DNA of 42,019 nt. Source: a virus. Each line of letters starts with the position of its first letter. Positions within the stretch are counted from its first letter, which is position 1. The stretch lies in IMG/VR virus record IMGVR_UViG_3300026484_000122, positions 1-42,019 of that record; one strand, written 5' to 3'. Below the pieces are notes generated by a model. The model searched no databases. It saw nothing but the letters and a program-made list of their open reading frames with translations, and was not told the origin of the DNA. Below, one piece after another: positions 1-6,993 of this stretch. The translations under genes and the position numbers were made by a program.

Positions 1-48
1 GTGTATATCTTTGTTTATCTCTTTTGTAAACTGTATTTCACTTACCAT
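1..48 (-). CDS. 5' fragment of HTH protein (partial, runs off window)
   Basis: Read on the minus strand, these bases give the first 16 codons of the same protein that is complete at 40776-41261 (starts MVSEIQFTKEINKDIH). The reading frame leaves the window at base 1. It overlaps the stop end of the terminase gene by 7 bases, exactly as at 41255-41261, so it is a product of the overlapping contig ends and not a separate gene. Confidence 0.9.
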   Translation of the reverse strand, partial: MVSEIQFTKEINKDIH

Positions 49-806
49 AATCCACCGCCGTATGAATAGGTTAAAGGAATATTGTCCAACATTTCAAACT
101 CCTCTTCGCTTTCAGTTTCAAATTCAATCAAAGCCTCGTCAGCAAAAGTCATAGCGAATGCGTCCGCAATATCTGGCGAACGACCAAGCCTGTCACGTAT
201 TTTCTTTTTGGCTTCGATTTGAAGTTTGCCTGTCTGCTCGTTGATGAAATATGTTATTGCGCCAAGCTCACCTATGAGGTCGTCGTCGTGCATAAGTTTA
301 CCCTCTTCTCTCAATGCGTCACGCATTTTAAAAAACCACTCGGCTCTTGCATTCTGGTATTCGTCAGTATTAAAAGGTTTATGTGAGGCTTTTACGCCTA
401 TCACATTTTTTAGCCCTACCTTTTGGCACATAGACGGGATTGAAGCACCAGAGCCAATGGTGTCCACAAATATAACTTTCGGCTTTCTTTTAGCCTGCTT
501 GTATTCTCTCACAAGCCAACCGACCAAATCAGAGGCGTCATAGTTTCTCACTGCCTTATATTCATACAGGTGTTTTCCGTATCTTTTAGCTATAACACTT
601 CTGTCAGCTCCGTAATCGGCAACATCTAATGCCCATACTTCTACGCCTGTTTTATCCCAGATGTCTCTGTATATCGCAGTCTCAATCAAATCGACAGGAA
701 ATACTGCGTCGTCAGACCCTCTCGGAAATTCGCCAAGCACCCTTACACGATAAACATCGCTGTCGTAGCCGTATTTTTTTCTAAACATCTCAATGGCTTT
801 ACGGCT
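1..806. repeat. Left copy of terminal redundancy
   Basis: Bases 1-806 align without gaps to 41214-42019. By eye there are 28 mismatches (for example at 128, 189, 216, 246, 476, 549 and 687). All but two (128 and 476) fall on third codon positions of the terminase gene, and those two exchange Ile and Val. The overlap means the contig runs past one full turn of a circular or terminally redundant genome of about 41,213 bp. The mismatches mean the two ends come from closely related but different molecules. Confidence 0.95.
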
Positions 807-1472
807 AACATTTTCGCTGTCCTCACCGCTGAATGTAAATAGCTTCCAAGTTCCGTCGTTAGATACAAAGGTGTCGTAGAAAAACCCTGATGTCCTTGTA
901 GGGTTACCAGCCATAATAGCCCAAGAGTTGTCTGAAGTCAAAGCACCCTCTGCAACCTCAAACACTTTTTCAGGGATACCAGAGGCTTCCTCTAAAATAA
1001 ACGCAATGTTAGTTCCGTGAAACCCTTGTAACGCCTCTGGCTTATCCATTCTCGCAGTTCTCGCAATAGCAAAGTTTCCGTTAGCGAACACTGCCTTTTC
1101 TTTTTGGACTTCAATTTCGTCTTGTAGCCAATCAGGCAGTTTGTCCCGCCACTTTTTAATCTCTGGTATCAAAATATCATAGAGCTGTGAAGCGGTAGGA
1201 GCAGTCATAGGGATTTTAGTATCTTCTCTGAACAAGCCAAACCAAATAACAAACCAAGAGATTGTGGTAGTTTTTCCGACCCCGTGACCAGACTTGATGG
1301 CTATATGCGTATTTCCTTCGTCAATGGCACGGATAACCTGAAGCTGTTGCTTTGTAGGTATAACGCCAAGAAGTTTGGTAACAAAAAACTCGAAACTTTT
1401 AGCACAGGCTTTGAGGATTATCTTATCCTCTTCGCTCAACTGCTGGTATATCTCTTCTCTATTTTTTGCCAT
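42..1472 (-). CDS. terL: Terminase large subunit (packaging ATPase/nuclease)
   Basis: This is the motor ATPase and headful/site-cutting nuclease that drives DNA into the prohead. In its 476 residues, Walker A is at about 61-69 (SGHGVGKTT) and Walker B at about 156-163 (IAFILEEA). The coupling motif lies near 187-192 (MAGNPT). The C-terminal RNase H-like nuclease carries Asp283 (ALDVADYGAD), Asp337 (FVDTIGSG) and Asp434/437 (SPDIADAF). Length and motif order fit a typical TerL. It overlaps the end of terS by 14 bp and its stop overlaps the start of the next late gene across the contig joint, so it belongs to the leftward late operon. A variant of its C-terminal half is repeated at the right end of the window. 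Confidence 0.96.
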   Translation of the reverse strand: MAKNREEIYQQLSEEDKIILKACAKSFEFFVTKLLGVIPTKQQLQVIRAIDEGNTHIAIKSGHGVGKTTTISWFVIWFGLFREDTKIPMTAPTASQLYDILIPEIKKWRDKLPDWLQDEIEVQKEKAVFANGNFAIARTARMDKPEALQGFHGTNIAFILEEASGIPEKVFEVAEGALTSDNSWAIMAGNPTRTSGFFYDTFVSNDGTWKLFTFSGEDSENVSRKAIEMFRKKYGYDSDVYRVRVLGEFPRGSDDAVFPVDLIETAIYRDIWDKTGVEVWALDVADYGADRSVIAKRYGKHLYEYKAVRNYDASDLVGWLVREYKQAKRKPKVIFVDTIGSGASIPSMCQKVGLKNVIGVKASHKPFNTDEYQNARAEWFFKMRDALREEGKLMHDDDLIGELGAITYFINEQTGKLQIEAKKKIRDRLGRSPDIADAFAMTFADEALIEFETESEEEFEMLDNIPLTYSYGGGLW

Positions 1473-2268
1473 CGGATTTAACCTTTTCAGTTTCTTCTAT
1501 CGTAGCGTCGATAACCTGCTCCTCTTTAAACTGCAAGTATCTCTCGTTGACTTTCTGCTCGACAGCCTCTTTGGCTTTTTTAATCAGCGTGTCTATATCC
1601 ACATCATCGTCTTTCTTGATAACATCAAGCAGGTGCGTAATCTTAACATCAACCTCTTTTTTCTCGTTGAACATCTGATAATATTTTCCGACAAGCTGAA
1701 TGGCTTTCATCTTATCTTCCAGCTCAATGGTCTCTTCCATAAGCTCGCCAGACTTGTGGTATCTCCTTGTCAGCTTTTTAATCGCTACGGCGCTGTCTTC
1801 GTCTATTTCGTCAACGCTTTTTATAGTTCCGTCAGGATTTAAGAAACGCTTGATGTTGGTATTTATAATCGTATCCAAAACAAACAGGACATTGAATTTG
1901 TCTTCTATAAACCTGTTTCTCAACTCCTCGACTATCTCGTTGGCATACGCACGGATAAAAGGAAGTTTAAGCAGAAATGTAGCTTTCCTGTAAACCTCTC
2001 TGTTGTTTAAGCCGACTGCGGACGGAAAGGCTGTCCTGTATGAATTGACGACATTTTTTGTCTTCACATACTCATACACAAAATCTTTCTGATTGTCTGA
2101 TAAAGGAAGCTCTGCGGGGTCTGTGATGTGTTCTAATTGCTCTTTTTTGTATCCCTCTTTCTCGATTAAATACTCTCTCTGCTGTTCCGCATACATACAG
2201 GTCTTTGAGCAGAATTTGCTTTCGATTACTGCGGGATTTTCCTTGCAGAACACACACTTTTTAGCCAT
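1459..2268 (-). CDS. terS: Terminase small subunit with N-terminal zinc finger
   Basis: It recognises phage DNA and recruits TerL. The 269 residues start with a probable zinc ribbon (Cys5, Cys8, Cys20, Cys24). Residues of about 57-115 match the Terminase_2/XtmA core: LSDNQKDFVYEY, a helix-turn-helix-like segment, then ATFLLKLPFIRAYANE. The rest is charged and helical (likely oligomerisation and TerL-binding). The position immediately upstream of terL with a 14-bp overlap supports the call. The N-terminal zinc finger is an addition to the minimal family architecture and may contribute to DNA binding. The acidic/lysine-rich C-terminus ends in a basic tail. Confidence 0.85.
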   Translation of the reverse strand: MAKKCVFCKENPAVIESKFCSKTCMYAEQQREYLIEKEGYKKEQLEHITDPAELPLSDNQKDFVYEYVKTKNVVNSYRTAFPSAVGLNNREVYRKATFLLKLPFIRAYANEIVEELRNRFIEDKFNVLFVLDTIINTNIKRFLNPDGTIKSVDEIDEDSAVAIKKLTRRYHKSGELMEETIELEDKMKAIQLVGKYYQMFNEKKEVDVKITHLLDVIKKDDDVDIDTLIKKAKEAVEQKVNERYLQFKEEQVIDATIEETEKVKSDGKK

Positions 2269-2780
2269 TAAACAAACTCCAGCAGTATTTCAAGAGCGGT
2301 GTCTTTCTCACCTTTAAGCAGTGCTTTGATGACCATTTTCAAAACCTCAACATCGTCTCTGGCTGAATAATCAATAACCTTTGCTTTAGCCTCATTCTCA
2401 AGTTTCTCAAGCTCTTCTTTTAAAAGCTCTTTCTCCGTAAGGCATTCATCAAGCCTCTGCGTCTGAATGTTTAATCTGTCCAAATCTTTGTCGCTCTGTT
2501 GTTTCCAAAATTTAGCCTGATTTTTGTATTTTTCACAGCTCTCCTGAAGCTCGTCAAGCTTCCTGTAAAGGTTGATACCAGCGAAGCCTTTAGATGAGAA
2601 GTCAAGCTCTTTCTCTTCAAGCACCCTCTGCTTGTCAATCAGCAGTTTTTCTCCAGCGTATTCGTCCACAACTTCACAAATTCCAAACTCTTTTGGCAAC
2701 TCTCCGACATAAGCCTTAAATTCCACCACTGAATAAGTTTTGTTTTTCGGGTCGTATATTCTCAAATACATTCTTCGCAC
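2268..2780 (-). CDS. Coiled-coil protein of unknown function (late operon)
   Basis: This 170-residue protein sits between rusA and terS. The N-terminal third looks globular. Residues of about 65-135 are highly charged and heptad-like (repeated KLDELQES, KEELEKLENEAK type segments), so a coiled coil is likely. No catalytic motif was recognised. It overlaps rusA by 19 bp and abuts terS by one base, which means it is tightly co-translated with the packaging genes. A packaging accessory or DNA-binding role is possible but is only inferred from position. Confidence 0.75.
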   Translation of the reverse strand: MRRMYLRIYDPKNKTYSVVEFKAYVGELPKEFGICEVVDEYAGEKLLIDKQRVLEEKELDFSSKGFAGINLYRKLDELQESCEKYKNQAKFWKQQSDKDLDRLNIQTQRLDECLTEKELLKEELEKLENEAKAKVIDYSARDDVEVLKMVIKALLKGEKDTALEILLEFV

Positions 2781-3121
2781 CTTATGATTATTTTGTTGGC
2801 TTTTTGTTTTCTAACCTTTCTAACTTTCAGCTCTACAATCTGCTTGTCGTCATTGTAAACAACTCCGTTAAGGCTGTCTAAAATCGCCTTTAGAATATTG
2901 TCGATGTCTTTTCCGACTTTGCCTGTTATGTGATACTCAATATCAAGCGATATGTCGTTTTCGTAAGGCTTTTTGATGTGCTGTTTAGCTATCCAGCCCA
3001 TTGCCTCTTTGAATTCTTTGCCCTTTTTTGAGATGTAAACCTGCGGAAATTTGCCACGACAGGTTGTTCGCCAATAAGCGTTAACACTCGGCGGTATCAG
3101 CTTTGCTTCAAATTCAACCAT
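2762..3121 (-). CDS. rusA: RusA-like Holliday junction resolvase
   Basis: A dimeric endonuclease that cuts Holliday and branched junctions. It probably debranches replicating DNA before packaging. The 119 residues show the RusA signature: PPSVNAYWR near the N-terminus and the catalytic block with Asp72, Asp74, Asn75, Lys78, Asp82 and Asn85, followed by YNDDKQI (Asp91/Asp92). Length matches the family (about 120). It is the first gene of the leftward late operon, directly downstream of a good promoter (3142-3170), and its placement just before terS/terL fits a role in resolving concatemers for packaging. Confidence 0.93.
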   Translation of the reverse strand: MVEFEAKLIPPSVNAYWRTTCRGKFPQVYISKKGKEFKEAMGWIAKQHIKKPYENDISLDIEYHITGKVGKDIDNILKAILDSLNGVVYNDDKQIVELKVRKVRKQKANKIIIRCEECI

Positions 3122-3141
3122 TTCCGACCTTTGTTTTTCTT

Positions 3142-3170
3142 ATTGTAACAAAATAGTGACAAAAATGCAA
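3142..3170 (-). promoter_or_regulatory. Putative leftward late promoter
   Basis: On the minus strand, TTGCAT (3165-3170) and TACAAT (3142-3147) are separated by exactly 17 bp. Transcription would start near 3135, about 14 bases before the rusA ATG, with AAAGG as ribosome binding site. It is the only evident strong promoter ahead of the late operon. Confidence 0.6.
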
Positions 3171-3203
3171 GGAAAAAGGCTTCACGTAGTAAAAATTTTA
3201 CAA

Positions 3204-3257
3204 GGGGGGATGTGGGATTATAAGGGTATATCGGCACGAAAATCGGGGGGTAGGGGG
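3204..3257 (+). other. G-run cluster, possible G-quadruplex
   Basis: Five G runs lie on the plus strand (3204-3209, 3214-3216, 3224-3226, 3245-3250, 3253-3257) within otherwise AT-rich DNA. They could form an intramolecular quadruplex close to the late promoter. No function can be assigned from sequence alone. Confidence 0.4.
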
Positions 3258-3277
3258 TGTCGCAAATCGCTACACCC
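3255..3277. repeat. Inverted repeat GGGTGT...ACACCC
   Basis: GGGTGT (3255-3260) pairs with ACACCC (3272-3277) around an 11-base loop that could add a short CG/CG pairing. It has no following T-run, so it is not a standard terminator. It sits directly after the G-run cluster in the control region. Confidence 0.4.
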
Positions 3278-3661
3278 TTAAAGCAGGAAAAAAACAAGCA
3301 AGAAATACCCGCACAAACCGCAGGAATTACGCTAAAAAAAACAAAAAAGCCCGAAATCTCGGCATTCTTTAGTTAACATAATGTATGTTCTCGGGAAACA
3401 GATAAAAAAATGGACGGCAGGTATATATACGCACATACGCACGCACGGAGTGGAACAGATACAGGACAAATCCAAAAGCACTACAAAGCAGTTACAGCAG
3501 ACAAAGCAGATAAACAATACAAGCAACTAAAGCATAGCAAAAGCAGGAACAACTAAAAGCGAACTAAACAAGCTAAATGCTTCAAGCAGGACAGCAGAGC
3601 GGACGGCGGACTGATTAAGTTTAAAAAGTTAAGTTAATTATATTCTTTACAAAACATTACA

Positions 3662-3694
3662 GACTAAAGTTAGTTAATTGATTAACTAATAGTC
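3662..3694. repeat. Long AT-rich inverted repeat in control region
   Basis: GACTA (3662-3666) pairs with TAGTC (3690-3694), and TTAGTTAA (3670-3677) with TTAACTAA (3682-3689), leaving a 4-base loop and a 3-base bulge. The near-perfect dyad could be an operator, origin element or cruciform. It lies mid-way between the two divergent promoters. Confidence 0.55.
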
Positions 3695-3751
3695 TATTAA
3701 GATACGATTATAGCGATAGCGTTAAGAAAAGAAAAAAAGAAGCAAAAAAAG

Positions 3752-3776
3752 AAAAGAATTTTTATAAAATTCTTTT
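3752..3776. repeat. Perfect 11-bp hairpin in control region
   Basis: AAAAGAATTTT (3752-3762) and AAAATTCTTTT (3766-3776) form a perfect dyad around the 3-base loop TAT. It contains one G-C pair only and is followed by T-rich and A-rich DNA on each side. It could be a weak bidirectional terminator insulating the two divergent units, or part of an easily melted origin region. Confidence 0.5.
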
Positions 3777-4065
3777 ATTTAATTATATATATTAAAAAAA
3801 AGAAAATATAAAAAGAAAAAAAAAGAGAAAGAGAGAAAATAAGAGAGAAAGAAAAGAAAAGAAAAAGAATTAATCCCCCCTATAATCCCCCCTTGATAAG
3901 AAAAAGAAAAGAAACGAAAGAGAGAAACAAAGAGAGACAGAGAAACAAAAAGACAAAAACAAAAGACAAAAAATTCCGTCCTAATTGCTACGCCTTAAAA
4001 GAAAAAAAAGAAAAAAAAGACAGATAGTAAAAATTGCCCTCTAAAATCAATTTTGAGCGATTTTC

Positions 4066-4446
4066 TACCCTTGCAAGTATATTTGCCTATAAAAACAAAA
4101 AAAATGCGACAGCGTTTAAGTTAGATAGCAAAAAAGCATATAAATATATTACAACACTACACAAAAATATATCCGAATAAATTTACCACAAAGGTATAAA
4201 AAAAGTGACAATGACCTACACAGGTAAACGCTTTAAAGAGCAGATACATCTCAAGCAGTTAGTCCTAAAAGCTACCCGTTTATAAGTTTGAATTATAATT
4301 CCTAATAAGTTTTAGTTATACCCTTGAAATTTTTTTCAAATTTTTTTAAATTCCTTTTAAACCCCCGAAAATACGACATTTTGAAAGCATAAAACTACCC
4401 TAAATTCATCTTTTTTTGAAAAATTTTTAAAATTTACCCTTGAAAT
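4066..4446 (+). repeat. Dispersed TACCCTTG repeats upstream of early promoter
   Basis: TACCCTTG occurs at 4066-4073, 4319-4326 and 4435-4442. The last two extend to the identical 12-mer TACCCTTGAAAT. The third copy ends 3 bases before the -35 box of the early promoter, a natural place for an activator or repressor site. Whether a phage or host protein binds is unknown. Confidence 0.4.
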
Positions 4447-4449
4447 CCC

Positions 4450-4478
4450 TTGACATTCATTTTTTTTTGATTTATAAT
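4450..4478 (+). promoter_or_regulatory. Rightward early promoter, perfect sigma-70 consensus
   Basis: TTGACA (4450-4455), a 17-base spacer and TATAAT (4473-4478) match the bacterial housekeeping consensus exactly. Transcription would start near 4485 and leave a leader of about 74 nt before the first early gene. It lies just upstream of the whole rightward gene block, so this is the likely main early promoter, recognised by the unmodified host RNA polymerase. Confidence 0.85.
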
Positions 4479-4514
4479 TGCAGTCGTAAAGCATACGAAA
4501 CAACAAAAGCAAAG

Positions 4515-4558
4515 CCTTAATTAAGGGTAACACCCAAAATCAAGACAAGGAGAAAACG
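4515..4558 (+). promoter_or_regulatory. Leader element 1 with RBS
   Basis: The end of the first early 5' UTR holds the palindrome CCTTAATTAAGG (4515-4526), a small hairpin GGGT-AAC-ACCC (4525-4535), then the A-rich linker and ribosome site AAAATCAAGACAAGGAG. The hairpin-linker-RBS order recurs before several other early genes (6513, 6926, 7986, 8995). The linker is nearly identical each time while the hairpin sequence differs. Confidence 0.55.
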
Positions 4559-4798
4559 ATGATTAACATTTTAATAGGCGACAACGTCGGGACAGCATTC
4601 GGATTTAATTCCGATGAAGTTACAGACATATTCAGGGATAATGAATATGTAAAAATTTACCTACCACACAGCAGAATTTTGAACGTTGAAGCAAAAAACA
4701 ACGCTCAAGCATTTGACATCGCTACGGCGGTGTGGGAAAATGACAAAAAAAGAGCATTCGCAGTAAACAGGGTATGGGAAACAATCAGGGCGGATTAA
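4559..4798 (+). CDS. Small early protein, unknown function
   Basis: This is the first gene after the early promoter (79 residues), with a strong RBS (AAGGAG, 7 bases before ATG). It is a mixed alpha/beta, soluble-looking, mildly acidic protein with no recognised motif. As the first and probably most strongly transcribed early gene it is a good candidate for a host take-over or anti-defence factor, but that is inference from position only. Its stop codon lies in the loop of a 7-bp hairpin (4788-4807). Confidence 0.75.
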   Translation: MINILIGDNVGTAFGFNSDEVTDIFRDNEYVKIYLPHSRILNVEAKNNAQAFDIATAVWENDKKRAFAVNRVWETIRAD

Positions 4799-4807
4799 TT
4801 TCCGTCC
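4788..4807 (+). other. Hairpin with stop codon in its loop
   Basis: GGGCGGA (4788-4794) pairs with TCCGTCC (4801-4807), allowing one G-T wobble. The 6-base loop TTAATT contains the TAA stop of the preceding gene. No T-run follows, so it is unlikely to be an intrinsic terminator. It may stabilise or mark an RNA processing point between cistrons. Similar arrangements are at 6900-6912 and 9644-9665. Confidence 0.5.
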
Positions 4808-4853
4808 GTTACTCTTAATTAAGGCTTTAAACCTAAAAAACAAGGAGAGAACA

Positions 4854-5126
4854 ATGGAAAAAACAGCAACATTAAAAAAATTCAAAAAAATTTTTCCCGA
4901 TTGGGGCAAAATCCCCGTTGGGCTATGCGGGTGGTTTTGGGGAGAAAAAGCAAGAAACAACTTAAGTGAATACCTTTATGGTGCGGATGATGGAACAAGT
5001 GGATACGAAACATACACTACATTAGAAAGGGCTTTAAGAGGTGTCAATAAAGACATCTTAAAAAAAGCGTCTGTAAGTTATAGAATAGATAGAGGGGAGC
5101 TAAAATACTTTTATTTATCTTTATAA
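4854..5126 (+). CDS. Small early protein, unknown function
   Basis: This 90-residue protein has RBS AACAAGGAG. It starts basic (Lys-rich residues 8-13), then has a Trp/Gly-rich stretch (VGLCGWFWGEK, about 22-32) and a Tyr-rich C-terminus. No family was recognised. It follows the first early gene after a short leader that shares the CTTAATTAAGG palindrome and the ACAAGGAG ribosome site with leader element 1. Probably a phage-specific early protein. Confidence 0.72.
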   Translation: MEKTATLKKFKKIFPDWGKIPVGLCGWFWGEKARNNLSEYLYGADDGTSGYETYTTLERALRGVNKDILKKASVSYRIDRGELKYFYLSL

Positions 5127-5146
5127 TCAAAAGAAAGGAGCTAAAA

Positions 5147-5806
5147 ATGAAAAAAATAAGATTTAAAGTTATTGAATCAGCATTCGAAAAAGGAATTGCT
5201 GAAGGACTCGGCTGGAGTGCTGATATATATGCAGAGGGAGAAGACAGTCCCTTCGCATTTGCATATGCGGGGGATATGTCCTCTCCAAACAGAGTTTGTT
5301 TCAAGGATGTTATAATCGAAAAAGTTTTAGGGAGATTCGAAAATCTCCCAACAAAAGAGGCGTGGTTAGAAGAGAAAGAGAAACTCCTTTCTTTAGAGAG
5401 ATTTGAAAAAGAATTTTATTTATATGATGTAGAAAACAAAGTCTTCTACAAAGAAGACGACCCAAAAATTTATGGAGATGAATTGCTTTACGAAGTGATT
5501 GACGAGGTTGAAGCTCTCATAGAAAGAAAGGATACTTATACCCTTTTCAAATATAAAAAAGTTAAAAACGTAAGGTCTAAAATAGACCTTATTGTTTCTT
5601 TGTTAGAAGAGGCAGGTATCGAAGTATACCTGTCAAGAGAAACCGGAACACTTGCTTGGATGACTGAAGGCGGCTCAATTGCTTTTCAAACCTATGACGC
5701 CGCTCACATAAAATATTGGGAGATAACATCCCTTGGAAAAAGGATTTTGGAAGAAGGCGTTACACCCGAAATAATAAAACTAATTGAAAAAAGGAGAAAA
5801 AAATGA
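5147..5806 (+). CDS. Early protein, unknown function
   Basis: This 219-residue protein with a good RBS (AAAGGAG) is largely charged and soluble. It has an N-terminal alpha/beta portion containing Gly/Ser/Ala-rich AYAGDMSSPN near residue 40 and a lysine-rich C-terminal helix. Residues of about 140-165 (SKIDLIVSLLEEAGIEVYLSR) look like a small alpha/beta fold, but no catalytic motif was recognised. Its stop overlaps the next gene's start (ATGA), so the two are translationally coupled, and a third gene follows in the same way. Confidence 0.75.
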   Translation: MKKIRFKVIESAFEKGIAEGLGWSADIYAEGEDSPFAFAYAGDMSSPNRVCFKDVIIEKVLGRFENLPTKEAWLEEKEKLLSLERFEKEFYLYDVENKVFYKEDDPKIYGDELLYEVIDEVEALIERKDTYTLFKYKKVKNVRSKIDLIVSLLEEAGIEVYLSRETGTLAWMTEGGSIAFQTYDAAHIKYWEITSLGKRILEEGVTPEIIKLIEKRRKK

Positions 5807-6210
5807 AAGTTTATATAAACAAAGAGCAACTAAACAAACCTATACATTTTGAACATGAGGACTTCGTTCCTCGTTGTGTCGACAAAGAATGGTTGTTGGA
5901 GATGACAGAAGAAATTAAAGGATTTGGTTGCGTTACAGTTTACGCGAACGGCGAGAAAATCGCCGATAAATATGAAGAGGTTGTTAAATTTTTAAATACG
6001 TTAGAGGATAAATATCTTCTAATTGATTATGAAGATAGGGAAACAGGAGAACTTCGTTTCCCTAACAAAATTCCCGGAAGCACTAAAAGTTTCTGGGTAG
6101 GAAAAGACATCGAATGGGAAAGAACGGGGATAAGGGTAGTTTTCGAGGAAGACTTCGATTTCTTCCTCGGAGTTTATCTTTACAAAGTGATAGAGGAGAC
6201 ACAAAAATGA
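5803..6210 (+). CDS. Early protein, unknown function
   Basis: This acidic 135-residue protein is coupled by 4-base ATGA overlaps to the genes on both sides. The sequence alternates beta-strand-like and charged segments (VTVYANGEKIADKYEE, about 44-59) and ends with aromatic EEDFDFFLGVYLY. No family was recognised. Genes 5147-6500 behave as a three-gene coupled cassette, and equal expression of the three is likely. Confidence 0.72.
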   Translation: MKVYINKEQLNKPIHFEHEDFVPRCVDKEWLLEMTEEIKGFGCVTVYANGEKIADKYEEVVKFLNTLEDKYLLIDYEDRETGELRFPNKIPGSTKSFWVGKDIEWERTGIRVVFEEDFDFFLGVYLYKVIEETQK

Positions 6211-6500
6211 AAGAAATAACACTAAAAGAAGCAAAAGAAATTTTAAAAGAAGCAGAAGAAATTAAAAGAAAAGGTTGCAGAGATTATAGGGACTTGCTCC
6301 CTATAGTCGAAAAATACGAGTTTGAGCTTAAAACGTTAGGAACAGGGCATAGCGCTTATACGTATAGTTGCGATACAGGGATTAAAAACATAAAAAGCCG
6401 TAAGTATCTTAACGGCACTTATTTAGTTATAGGTGTCGCTAATGAGGGGAGCAGAAAAGGCGTATATTACAGGGGATACGTCTTAAAAATAAAGGATTAA
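6207..6500 (+). CDS. Early protein, unknown function
   Basis: A 97-residue protein. The start at 6207 was chosen because it overlaps the preceding stop (ATGA) and has GAGGAG upstream. A longer in-frame extension to 6114 exists but lies inside the preceding gene and has no RBS. The first 25 residues are an amphipathic Lys/Glu/Ala helix. The remainder is beta-like with several Gly/Tyr residues. No family was recognised. The stop codon lies in the short palindrome GGATTAATCC. Confidence 0.72.
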   Translation: MKEITLKEAKEILKEAEEIKRKGCRDYRDLLPIVEKYEFELKTLGTGHSAYTYSCDTGIKNIKSRKYLNGTYLVIGVANEGSRKGVYYRGYVLKIKD

Positions 6501-6512
6501 TCCCCGCTTGGT

Positions 6513-6581
6513 TTTATACAGGCTCACGGGCTGGGTTTGTATAAAGTCCAGCAGGGCTAAAATCAAAACAAGGAGCGAAAA
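6513..6581 (+). promoter_or_regulatory. Leader element 3: two hairpins, A-rich linker, RBS
   Basis: Hairpin 1 pairs 6513-6526 with 6532-6545 (14 bp including three or four G-T wobbles, loop CGGGC). Hairpin 2 pairs AGTCC (6545-6549) with GGGCT (6554-6558). An alternative pairing GCTGG (6530-6534) with CCAGC (6548-6552) would break both, as in a pseudoknot or switch. The linker and RBS AAAATCAAAACAAGGAG follow. No promoter-like boxes are visible, so it acts on an existing transcript. Confidence 0.6.
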
Positions 6582-6908
6582 ATGGTAAGAGTTAGAAATT
6601 TAATCAGTCCAAATGGGAATACAATCCCCAATCAGTTTGAAATTGAGGTTGGAAATTGGGTCGTATTCCAAAGTTACGAAACGATAATTGGTGCTTATAA
6701 TAGAGGTAGTGGGGAACTGCTACTGCTTGACGGAGCGGGAGAGTTTAGCAGGACTACAAGCAAATATCTTTACATTTGGTTGCAGGATAACGGATTTAAC
6801 ATAACAAACAAAAAAGAACTCTTAAAAATAAGAGAGATTTACGGAGATAATGTAAAATGGGTTAGAGACCAATTTCACATAGAAAAAGCAGTCGAGAGAG
6901 GGAACTAA
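6582..6908 (+). CDS. Small early protein with phage/plasmid 'IPNQF...FQSY' domain
   Basis: This 108-residue protein contains a pattern I recall from a small family common in phages and plasmids: NGN-IPNQFEI (about 11-22), VVFQSYETII (about 28-37) and TTSKYLYIWL (about 58-67). The function of that family is unknown, and the family assignment rests on memory of the motif, not on a search. It is preceded by a structured leader and followed by another, with its stop in a GGGA/TCCC hairpin loop, so it is a one-gene cassette in the early region. Confidence 0.72.
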   Translation: MVRVRNLISPNGNTIPNQFEIEVGNWVVFQSYETIIGAYNRGSGELLLLDGAGEFSRTTSKYLYIWLQDNGFNITNKKELLKIREIYGDNVKWVRDQFHIEKAVERGN

Positions 6909-6912
6909 TCCC
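6900..6912 (+). other. Hairpin with stop codon in its loop
   Basis: GGGA (6900-6903) pairs with TCCC (6909-6912) and the loop ACTAA includes the TAA stop of the preceding gene. The stem is short. It is listed because the same placement recurs at 4788-4807 and 9644-9665. Confidence 0.35.
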
Positions 6913-6925
6913 GCCCGTCCGTTTA

Positions 6926-6993
6926 TATAGCTTGACAGGGTGTCGGGCTATACAAGCCGACAGGGGCTAAAAATCAAAAACAAGGGGTAAGAA
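6926..6993 (+). promoter_or_regulatory. Leader element 4: two hairpins, A-rich linker, RBS
   Basis: Hairpin 1 pairs 6926-6937 with 6941-6952 (12 bp with two G-T wobbles, loop GGG). Hairpin 2 pairs AGCC (6955-6958) with GGCT (6965-6968). An alternative pairing of TGTCGG (6941-6946) with CCGACA (6957-6962) would disrupt both. The linker AAAAATCAAAAACAAGGGG leads to the ATG at 6994. The architecture matches leader element 3 although the stem sequences differ. Confidence 0.6.

Larger units (their letters stand above)
3122..4558. other. Divergent non-coding region (possible origin/control region)
   Basis: About 1.4 kb separates the first leftward gene (rusA) from the first rightward gene. No convincing ORF is present: the two short minus-strand frames here are low-complexity and lack an RBS. 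The region holds the leftward promoter (3142-3170), G-runs (3204-3257), several inverted repeats (3255-3277, 3662-3694, 3752-3776), long A/G-only tracts from roughly 3725 to 4000, repeats of TACCCTTG (4066, 4319, 4435) and the rightward promoter (4450-4478). The AT-rich, strand-asymmetric composition plus repeats would suit a replication origin, but no iteron family or initiator gene proves that. Confidence 0.6.

Noticed and set aside
1-806. True direct terminal repeat of the virion DNA
   Set aside because: The two copies differ at 28 positions with third-codon-position bias. A physical terminal repeat of one genome should be identical.
3097-3526. Two minus-strand ORFs (66 and 64 codons) in the control region
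   Set aside because: They lack a ribosome site, have Cys/Phe/Leu-rich low-complexity translations typical of reading purine-rich DNA in reverse, and the first overlaps rusA and its promoter.
3871-3895. Short CRISPR-like or iteron array from the repeated TAATCCCCCC units
   Set aside because: Only two adjacent copies are present with a 0-2 base gap, and no regular spacers.
6513-6993. Known riboswitch such as preQ1 or SAM-II, because of the pseudoknot-like pairings and A-rich tail
   Set aside because: The conserved bases of those classes were not found, and the elements precede unrelated phage genes instead of metabolic genes.
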